In this document: positions 20,766 through 25,970 of the stretch, piece by piece
How positions within the stretch are numbered: the stretch's first letter is position 1
Layout: the number at the start of each line of letters is the position of its first letter
DNA from: CAZWCX01 sp964632945
GTDB taxonomy: Bacteria > Planctomycetota > MHYJ01 > WSZJ01 > CAZWCX01
DNA: 25,970 nucleotides
Direction of reading: 5' to 3'
NCBI GenBank assembly: GCA_964632945.1
Contig: CAZWCX010000105.1
Location: 1 to 25,970 of the forward strand
Program-made: the position numbers and the translations under genes
Notes under the pieces: model-generated
What the model was told of the DNA's origin: nothing
The model's database searches: none
The model's input: the letters and a program-made list of their open reading frames with translations, nothing else

Positions 20766-22196
20766 TCACGACCCGACGGGGCCGGCGGCGCCGTCCCGGG
20801 GGGGGGGCGGCGAATCGGAAGCGCGGCCCGGGTTCCCGTCCGTCGTCGCCTCCAGCGGCAGCCGGATCTCGAACACGGTCAGACCGTCGCGCCGAAGGTA
20901 ACGCAGCGTGCCGCCGTGCTTCTCCACGATCGCGCGCGACAGCGGCAGGCCGAGACCGGTTCCGCCCGGGCGCGAGGTCACGAACGGTTCGAACGCCCGC
21001 TCGGCCAGGTCGGCGGGGATGCCGGGCCCCGAGTCGATCACTTCCACGCGCGCCGCGTCGCCGTCGCGCGTCGTGCGGATCGTCAGGGTCCCGCCCCCGG
21101 GCATGGCATCGAGCGCGTTCAGGGTCAGGTTGAGCAGGACCTGCTTGAAGCGGTTCCGGTCCAGCGGCACCGGCGGGAGATCGGCGAACTCCGTCGCCAG
21201 GGTCGCGCTCCGGTGTGCGATCTGGCGCGCAAGCAGGCCGAGCGTGTCTTCGACCGTCGAGCGCAGGTCCGACGGAGAGCGCTGCAGCTCCACCGGCGAG
21301 GCGGTTCCCAGCAGTTCGTCGACGGTCAGGTGCAGCCGTTCGTTTTCCGCCAGGATGCGCTCGAGGTCTTCGCGCGCCTGGGGATCGGTCGTGTTCTTGA
21401 GCAGCATCTGCACGGTGAGGCGGATCGCCGCGAGGGGGTTGCGGATCTCGTGGGCGATGCGGGTGGTGACCTTGCCCAGCGTCGCGAGCTGCTCCGCGCG
21501 CACGAGCTCCTGTTCTCGTTCCCGCAATTCCCCGGCCATGCCCTCGAACGCGCGCGCAAGCTTGGCCAGCTCGTCCGAACTGTGTACCTGGATGGGACGG
21601 TCGAGCGACCCGGCGGCGATCTCGCGGGTCTTTTCCGCCAGGATGCGGATCGGCTCCGTGATCGAGCGGGCGATCCAGTAGCCGAGCGCAGTAACCAGGA
21701 CGGTGCCGATGAGACCGACGACGACCGGGGGGAGGGCCGCGCCGCGCTTCTCGCGCGAGATCTCCTCGCCGGGGAAGAACAGGAGCAGGACCTGCGGCGC
21801 GGCGCCGTCGCGCGCGCGCACCGGGCTCCACGTCATCACATAGGTGCGTGCGCCGACGCGGACCCTCTCGCGCAAGCCGGGTTCCGCGGCGACGCCGCGG
21901 AGGGCCGCCTGCAGATCGGCCGAGGTCCCCTCGGGGAACGTCGAGGCCTCCAGTCGCGGCGGGTCTCCGCGGGTCGCCGCCGCGTCGGCCCGATAGGCCG
22001 CCTTGATCCGGGCCAGGAACGGCGGGGTGAGCAGGAACCCGCCTTCGGCCGAGATTCCGGCCAGGTCCATGGTCATTCGCTCGAGCCGCTCCTCGACCCC
22101 GCGGGTGGCGTCGCGGACGGCCCACCAGCTCGAGGCGGCGATCACCGTGCCGAAGAGCAGCGTGAACGGGAGGACGATCCGGGCGGTGATTCCCAT
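20766..22196 (-). CDS. Membrane sensor histidine kinase (orphan in window)
   Basis: The 476-residue product has a first membrane helix at about 7-26, an extracytoplasmic sensor region at about 27-152 and a second helix at about 155-177. A HAMP linker follows at about 178-230 (ITEPIRILAEKTREIAAG). The dimerisation/phosphoacceptor domain carries H249 in AHEIRNPLAAIRL, and the ATPase domain has N360 in NLTLNALDAM, DSGPGIP at 388-394 and GGTGLGLPLS at 411-420. All catalytic boxes are intact. No response regulator is in the window. The last about 25 residues are a Pro-rich tail encoded across a ten-base homopolymer. It is the last gene of a probable operon after the FAD oxidoreductase (51-bp gap), so it may sense a related amine or amino acid (inference). 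GGAG lies upstream of the ATG. Confidence 0.92.
   Translation of the reverse strand: MGITARIVLPFTLLFGTVIAASSWWAVRDATRGVEERLERMTMDLAGISAEGGFLLTPPFLARIKAAYRADAAATRGDPPRLEASTFPEGTSADLQAALRGVAAEPGLRERVRVGARTYVMTWSPVRARDGAAPQVLLLFFPGEEISREKRGAALPPVVVGLIGTVLVTALGYWIARSITEPIRILAEKTREIAAGSLDRPIQVHSSDELAKLARAFEGMAGELREREQELVRAEQLATLGKVTTRIAHEIRNPLAAIRLTVQMLLKNTTDPQAREDLERILAENERLHLTVDELLGTASPVELQRSPSDLRSTVEDTLGLLARQIAHRSATLATEFADLPPVPLDRNRFKQVLLNLTLNALDAMPGGGTLTIRTTRDGDAARVEVIDSGPGIPADLAERAFEPFVTSRPGGTGLGLPLSRAIVEKHGGTLRYLRRDGLTVFEIRLPLEATTDGNPGRASDSPPPPRDGAAGPVGS
20798..20807. repeat. Homopolymer run of ten G (ten C on the coding strand)
   Basis: The tract lies near the 3' end of the histidine kinase gene and encodes four prolines. 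A one-base change in length would alter only the last dozen or so residues, downstream of all catalytic motifs. It is also a likely site for sequencing error. Confidence 0.8.
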
Positions 22197-22247
22197 CGGG
22201 CTCGGCTCCGCGGAATCGGGTGGCGCGCGCCCGCGGCCCGGCCCCCG

Positions 22248-23399
22248 TCAGATCACGTTCTTCTCGCTGATCAGCTTCCCCTCGCGGAAGCGCCGGAGCG
22301 ACAGGCAGGAGACGTCGATCGCGGACGACCGCTTCGTCAGCATCTCGGTGATCAGCTGCCCGGTGATCGGCGCGTGCATGAAGCCGTGGCCGCTGAAGCC
22401 GACCGCGAGCCAGAACCCCTTGACCTCCGGCGCCTCGCCCAGGATCGGGTGGTGATCCGGAGTGGTCTCGTACAGCCCGGCCCAGCCGCGCAGGATCTCC
22501 GCCTCCTCGAGGAGGGGCACGCGGCGTGTCGCCAGGTCGATGATCTTTTCCAGGCAGCGCTCGTCGGTGACGCGACTGAAGCTCGACGGCTCCTCCGGGT
22601 CGCTCCACCCGAGCAGGAAGCCGCCGCTTTCGCTGTGCAAGTAGAGGCCGGTGGCGTAGTCGATCGTGAGCGGGATGTTGTTGGGCATCTTGGGGAACGG
22701 TTGGGTGACGAAGACCTGGCGCCGATAGGGGAGCACGGGCACGTCGACCCCCGCGCGGCGGCCGAGTTCGCCGGCCCACGCCCCACAGGCGTTGATGACG
22801 ATCCCGGAACGAATTTCGGCATCGGCGGAGCGCACCCCGCGCACGCGCCCGTCCTGGACCATCACCTCGGTCACCTCGAACCCGGTCTCGATCCGCACGC
22901 CGCGCTTGCGCGCCTGGGATTCGTACCCGGCGAGGAAGTCGGCGGGCGAGGCGTAGCCGTCCTTGGGGGAGAAGGCGGCGCCGAGGACGTCGTCCTGCTT
23001 GAGCCAGGGCGCGCGTTCCGCGACCTCCTCCCGGGTCAGCAGGCGCGAGGGCACGCCGCAACGGTTCTGCAACGCTACATTGCGACGGAACGCCTCGAGG
23101 TGCGCATCCTGGGTGGCGACCCAGAGGTACCCGTTCTGGTGGAACGGGGCGTGGCAGTCCATCTCGCGCGAAAATGCCTCGAAGCGCTCGATGCTCGGCA
23201 CGGACAGCCGGATGTTGATTTCGCTGGAGAACTGCGCACGGATGCCGCCCGCGGCCGCGCGGGTGCTGCCGACGCCGAGGACGGCCTCGCGCTCGACCAG
23301 GACGACGTCTCGCGTCCCTTCCTTGGCGAGGTGCCACGCGATGCTGGCGCCGATGATGCCGCCGCCGACGATGACCACGTTGGCCTGTTCCGACTTCAC
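22248..23399 (-). CDS. FAD-dependent oxidoreductase (DAO family, sarcosine oxidase-beta-like)
   Basis: The 383-residue product has an N-terminal dinucleotide-binding fold, VVIVGGGIIGASIAWHLA with GGGIIG at 12-17 and acidic E36 for the adenosine ribose. GSTRAAAGGIRAQF (44-57) follows, and a C-terminal FAD-site segment GWAGLYETTPDHHPILG with VGFSGHGFMHAPITG. This is the pattern of sarcosine oxidase beta, L-proline dehydrogenase beta and related amine/amino-acid oxidases; the substrate is undetermined. The start is a GTG at 23399, since AGGAGGA lies about 11 nt upstream, between the stop of the preceding gene and this codon. It is the middle gene of an operon: amidotransferase-like hydrolase, this enzyme, then histidine kinase. 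Being single-chain here, it may act alone or with a partner encoded elsewhere. Confidence 0.9.
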   Translation of the reverse strand: MKSEQANVVIVGGGIIGASIAWHLAKEGTRDVVLVEREAVLGVGSTRAAAGGIRAQFSSEINIRLSVPSIERFEAFSREMDCHAPFHQNGYLWVATQDAHLEAFRRNVALQNRCGVPSRLLTREEVAERAPWLKQDDVLGAAFSPKDGYASPADFLAGYESQARKRGVRIETGFEVTEVMVQDGRVRGVRSADAEIRSGIVINACGAWAGELGRRAGVDVPVLPYRRQVFVTQPFPKMPNNIPLTIDYATGLYLHSESGGFLLGWSDPEEPSSFSRVTDERCLEKIIDLATRRVPLLEEAEILRGWAGLYETTPDHHPILGEAPEVKGFWLAVGFSGHGFMHAPITGQLITEMLTKRSSAIDVSCLSLRRFREGKLISEKNVI

Positions 23400-23417
23400 G
23401 GCGCGGTGGTTCCTCCT

Positions 23418-24164
23418 CTAGAGCGGGATCGACGTGACCTCGCGCTCCCCGCCCGAGGCGAAGGCGCAGGCGGCGGCGACGAGGGCCTCGAAGAGTGCGA
23501 GCTGGCCCGGCCAGTCGATGATCCGTTCGGGGTGCCATTGCACGGCGAGGACGAAGCGGGCCGGATCGTCCCCTTCCACCCCCTCGATGACTCCGTCCGC
23601 GGAGCGGGCGTTGACCGTGAGTCCGCGGCCTACGCGCGCGATCGCCTGGTGGTGCGCGCTGTTCACCTGCGGCGCAAGGGAGCCGAGCACCCGCTCCAAC
23701 CGGGTCCCGGAGGCCACCCTGACCGGATGTTCCGCCGGGACGTCCGGCTTGCCCCGGTGGGCGACGTCGGGACCGACCGCCGAGGGGACGTCCTGGACCA
23801 GCGTGCCGCCGCGAAAGACGTTGAGCAACTGGAGCCCGCCGCAGATGCCGAGCAGGGGCATCCGCGCCTCCTCGGCCGCCCCGATGAGGGTGAAGTCGGC
23901 GGATTCCTTGCGCGGGTCCATCCGGTCCAGGGTCGGGTGCGGCGCCTCCCCCCAGCGCGAGGGGTCGAGGTCGTCTCCGCCGGTGAACAGGACGGCGTCC
24001 GCCAGGTCCAGCGCGGCGCGCGCCGCGGCGGCGTCGTTCACGTGCGGATAGAGGAGGGGGATTCCCCCCGCGCGCACGACCGCGTCGACGTAGGTTTCGT
24101 TGAGGAAGACCCGTCGGCGCGGCTTGTCGAGAAAGTCGCAGTTGACGAGGATCACCGGCTTCAT
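23418..24164 (-). CDS. Class I glutamine amidotransferase-like hydrolase (peptidase C26, PuuD-like)
   Basis: The 248-residue product matches the gamma-glutamyl-gamma-aminobutyrate hydrolase family. The triad is visible: nucleophile C108 in LLGICGGLQLLN, with H211 and E213 in QWHPE. Other family landmarks are FTGGDDLDP (60-68), NSAHHQ (168-173) and GVIEGVE (191-197). Such enzymes remove gamma-linked glutamate from small amines or peptides. Together with the FAD oxidoreductase 18 bp downstream this resembles part of a gamma-glutamylated amine pathway such as the Puu route, but no glutamate ligase is in the window. The ATG at 24164 is used because family homology starts immediately; the ribosome site is poor, as GGAGGAA lies about 20 nt upstream. 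It is divergent from the flagellar-type gene. Confidence 0.9.
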   Translation of the reverse strand: MKPVILVNCDFLDKPRRRVFLNETYVDAVVRAGGIPLLYPHVNDAAAARAALDLADAVLFTGGDDLDPSRWGEAPHPTLDRMDPRKESADFTLIGAAEEARMPLLGICGGLQLLNVFRGGTLVQDVPSAVGPDVAHRGKPDVPAEHPVRVASGTRLERVLGSLAPQVNSAHHQAIARVGRGLTVNARSADGVIEGVEGDDPARFVLAVQWHPERIIDWPGQLALFEALVAAACAFASGGEREVTSIPL

Positions 24165-24264
24165 GGAGGCTCGCTCGCAAGTTCCTCCGCATCGTAGCAG
24201 AGCCCGGAAATGCGCGGAAGCAAAATGACGGCGGGCCGCCCGGCGGCCGGTTCGGACTTCCCGT

Positions 24265-24293
24265 TTGCCCGCGCGCCGGGAAATTGATAGGCT
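24265..24293 (+). promoter_or_regulatory. Candidate promoter of the flagellar-type gene
   Basis: TTGCCC (24265-24270), 17-bp spacer, TAGGCT (24288-24293), about 30 bp before the GTG start. Both hexamers deviate from consensus. I saw no sigma28-type flagellar promoter. Confidence 0.35.
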
Positions 24294-24323
24294 GTCTGCG
24301 TCCTCTTGAATCGGGAGCCGACC

Positions 24324-25034
24324 GTGGCCGATTTCAACGCGCCGCTCTCCGGCCTGCGTTCCGCGCAAATCCGCCAGGATGTGACGGCGAACAACCTCGC
24401 CAACGCCCTGACCCCGGCCTTCCAGCCCTCCCGGGCCGGGCAGGTCGATCAGGCGGGCGGCGGGTCCCGTATCGCGTCGATCCGACGCGCCCCGGGTCCG
24501 GGCGGGATCGACCTCACGGGCGGTCCGCTTGACGTGACGATCCGCGGCGAGGGGTTTTTCGAGATCGACACCGCCCAGGGGACGCGCTTCACCCGCGACG
24601 GCTCGTTTCGCGTCGACGGCGCCGGGCGTCTCGTCACCGCGGGCGGCGGGCTCGTGCGCCCCGGCATCCAGATTCCGGCCGACGCGCGCGGGCTGCAGAT
24701 CTCTGCCGACGGCGCCGTGCGCTCGATCGCGGCGGACGGATCGCTGCAGGATCTGGGCCGGCTGCGCGTCAGCCGGTTCAACAACCCGGGCGGCCTCTCG
24801 TCCGTCGGCGACAACCAGTTCGCCCCGACCGCCGCTTCCGGTGCGCCGATCTCCGGCGCGCCCGGGGAGGGCGGGTTCGGTTCCCTGCTTGCGGGCGCGC
24901 TGGAATCCTCCGGGGTCGACCTGGCCGCCGAGATCGTCCAGACGATCCTGAACCGCACCGCCTTCCAGGTCAACCTGCCGGTCCTCAAGGCCCAGGACGA
25001 GATGCTGGGCGAGATCGTCGACCTCCAGGGTTGA
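24324..25034 (+). CDS. Flagellar basal-body rod/hook-family protein (FlgG/FlgF-like)
   Basis: The 236-residue product has both hallmark ends of the FlgB/FlgE/FlgF/FlgG axial protein family. The N-terminal SGLRSAQIRQDVTANNLANA (residues about 8-27) matches the rod-protein motif, and the C-terminal helix holds SGVDLAAEIVQTILNRTAFQ then KAQDEMLGEIVDL. Between them are GGPLDVTIRGEGFFEI and RFTRDGSFRVDGAGRLVTAG, the standard FlgG/FlgF core. It is slightly shorter than typical FlgG (about 260). It would assemble into the flagellar distal rod or hook base after export by the flagellar secretion system. The GTG at 24324 is chosen because GGGAG lies about 8 nt upstream; a TTG at 24306 is less likely. 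No other flagellar gene is visible, so it is isolated from the usual cluster, at least within the window. Confidence 0.87.
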   Translation: MADFNAPLSGLRSAQIRQDVTANNLANALTPAFQPSRAGQVDQAGGGSRIASIRRAPGPGGIDLTGGPLDVTIRGEGFFEIDTAQGTRFTRDGSFRVDGAGRLVTAGGGLVRPGIQIPADARGLQISADGAVRSIAADGSLQDLGRLRVSRFNNPGGLSSVGDNQFAPTAASGAPISGAPGEGGFGSLLAGALESSGVDLAAEIVQTILNRTAFQVNLPVLKAQDEMLGEIVDLQG

Positions 25035-25107
25035 CGCCGGGGCCCGCAACGCGGCAGGTCGGCCCCCGGGTCGCTCCGCCCCCCGGTTCGTGGAATCCCC
25101 GGCCCCG

Positions 25108-25970
25108 CTATTCGCGCGGAAGTGCGCCGGTCTCGCGCGCCCCCGCGCAGCCGCAGGGAGCGGACTCGAGCGGCAGCGCCACGGGCAGGAGCGGCAGCGG
25201 GACGTCCTCCGAAGGGATGCCCGCCTTCGCCCGTTCCTCGAGACGCGTGAGCATCCCGAGTTCGACCCGGCCGTCGTGCACGCCGCTGGCCGTGCAATTC
25301 GTCCGTTTCGCGTAGGGTTCCCAGCGCGCGAGCCAGGCGGTCAGACTCTCGATCCGGGCGCGGCGCGCTGCCGCGGGGAGGGCGCGGGGGTCGGCGCCGG
25401 GTTCGGGGATCAGGACCGGATCCGGTCCGAGCAGCGGCGCTTCTTCCGACTTCGGATTGCCGAGCGCGCGGACCAGGCGGCGGGCGAACTCCGCCACCCC
25501 TTCTCGCGTCGAGGCGGTCGCGACCCGCAGCAGCGGCTCCAGCATCCGTCCTTCACGCAGGAGGGCGAGGCGGAAGTGGGCAAGGCGCGTGTAGGGATCC
25601 GACTTCAGGGAAGCCACGTACTCCTCGAGCGTCGTCTCCACGGCCTGCTCGCGCGCGGGATCGAGGGCCTCGATGCAGCCGATCCAGGCGCGCAGGGTCT
25701 TGCGCGGCGCCGGAGAGGATTCGAACGGAAACCGGGCCTCCGCTTCGGCGGCGGGGAGAACGAACAGGACGCGGGTGCCGGGCGTGAAGAACAGGCGGTC
25801 GTACACGCCGCGCACCGCCGCGGCGGCTTCGGTCGCGGTCAGTCCGGTGGAGGCGAGCGCGGCCTCCAGGTGTCGGGCGGCGTCCGCGGCCGCCGCCCCC
25901 ACGGAGCGGCCAACGGCGCGCGGCAGGGCGATCTCCGCCGGGTCTCCCGGCTCGACCGCGCCGACCGGTA
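25108..25970 (-). CDS. Unrecognised protein, N-terminus beyond the window
   Basis: An open frame on the minus strand runs from the stop at 25108 through the window edge without a stop, giving at least 287 residues. An internal GTG at 25902 is possible as a start, but the frame continues upstream with ordinary composition (GDPAEIALPRAVGRS), so the real start is probably outside. The visible part is Ala/Arg/Leu-rich and mostly helical, with segments VRGVYDRLFFTPGTRVLFVL, LEEYVASLKSDPYTRLAHF and KRTNCTASGVHDGRVELG, and a short CGC motif near the C-terminus. No membrane segment or known catalytic motif is seen and I do not recognise a family. It converges with the flagellar-type gene (73-bp gap). 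Confidence 0.6.
   Translation of the reverse strand, partial: PVGAVEPGDPAEIALPRAVGRSVGAAAADAARHLEAALASTGLTATEAAAAVRGVYDRLFFTPGTRVLFVLPAAEAEARFPFESSPAPRKTLRAWIGCIEALDPAREQAVETTLEEYVASLKSDPYTRLAHFRLALLREGRMLEPLLRVATASTREGVAEFARRLVRALGNPKSEEAPLLGPDPVLIPEPGADPRALPAAARRARIESLTAWLARWEPYAKRTNCTASGVHDGRVELGMLTRLEERAKAGIPSEDVPLPLLPVALPLESAPCGCAGARETGALPRE

Noticed and set aside
20975..21010. GGTTCGAAC motif resembling a tRNA T-loop
   Set aside because: It lies within the histidine kinase coding sequence and no cloverleaf can be built around it.
20713..24192. 1159-codon minus-strand open frame in another phase over the operon
   Set aside because: Same strand as three well-supported genes but in a different phase, with shadow-type composition.
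19104..24197. 1697-codon plus-strand open frame
   Set aside because: It lies antisense across cstA, the histidine kinase, the oxidoreductase and the C26 hydrolase, which all have intact catalytic motifs. The frame has extreme Arg/Gly/Glu composition.
24191..24219. TTCCGC-17-TACGAT promoter for the C26 operon on the minus strand
   Set aside because: The predicted start would fall on the GGAGGAA that might serve as a ribosome site, and the -35 is poor; too uncertain to list.
1..25970. CRISPR array, insertion sequence, prophage or defence system
   Set aside because: No regularly spaced repeats, transposase, integrase or nuclease genes were seen; the only tandem repeat is the two-copy 45-bp unit.

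Overview
The window is very GC-rich (roughly 70% by eye), gene-dense, and carries long antisense shadow ORFs throughout. No mobile element, CRISPR array, rRNA or tRNA was seen. Gene content points to a large-genome, signalling-rich, Gram-negative-type bacterium, most likely Planctomycetota or a close relative. The reasons are three Ser/Thr protein kinases of different architecture in 15 kb, a divergent ECF-like sigma factor/kinase pair, a pseudopilin with a DUF2950-like C-terminus, and lectin-like (DUF1080/LamG-type) domains on kinase C-termini. The phylum is inferred from architecture, not from a marker gene.

Layout. 1-362: no supported gene. 363-3913: an ECF-like sigma factor (-) divergent from a membrane Ser/Thr kinase (+), which is followed by a type II/IV pseudopilin-like protein. 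4022-5815: a minus-strand pair (membrane-anchored HEAT-type protein, then a lipoprotein) ending in a good intrinsic terminator. 5816-6232: an AT-rich regulatory island and a 45-bp tandem duplication. 6233-6481: a small zinc-ribbon protein, convergent with a zinc-ribbon/kinase/SUMF1-like fusion (6509-8404). That kinase lies downstream of a large exported Tricorn-type protease (8476-11802). 12050-12771: a PilZ protein and a stand-alone NIL-domain protein, divergent from a 1163-residue membrane kinase (13158-16649) whose N-terminus resembles an MshEN/GspE-N domain. 16885-17784: a lipoprotein.

The right third is metabolic and sensory. A CstA-type transporter is followed 20 bp later by an o-succinylbenzoate synthase/N-acylamino acid racemase-family enzyme (17818-20678, one transcription unit with a strong sigma70-like promoter). 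A three-gene minus-strand operon (20766-24164) encodes a class I glutamine amidotransferase-like C26 hydrolase, an FAD-dependent amine/amino-acid oxidoreductase and an orphan sensor histidine kinase. A solitary flagellar rod/hook-family protein follows (24324-25034), and the window ends inside an unrecognised minus-strand gene.

The themes are phospho- and possibly c-di-GMP-linked envelope signalling on the left, and peptide/amino-acid/amine scavenging on the right. The best candidate for something under-described is the PilZ/NIL versus MshEN-like kinase divergon at 12050-16649. Its back-to-back promoters have identical -10 hexamers, and one promoter spacer contains a G7 tract. Second is the kinase promoter at 1449-1478, whose 18-bp spacer is exactly a perfect inverted repeat.
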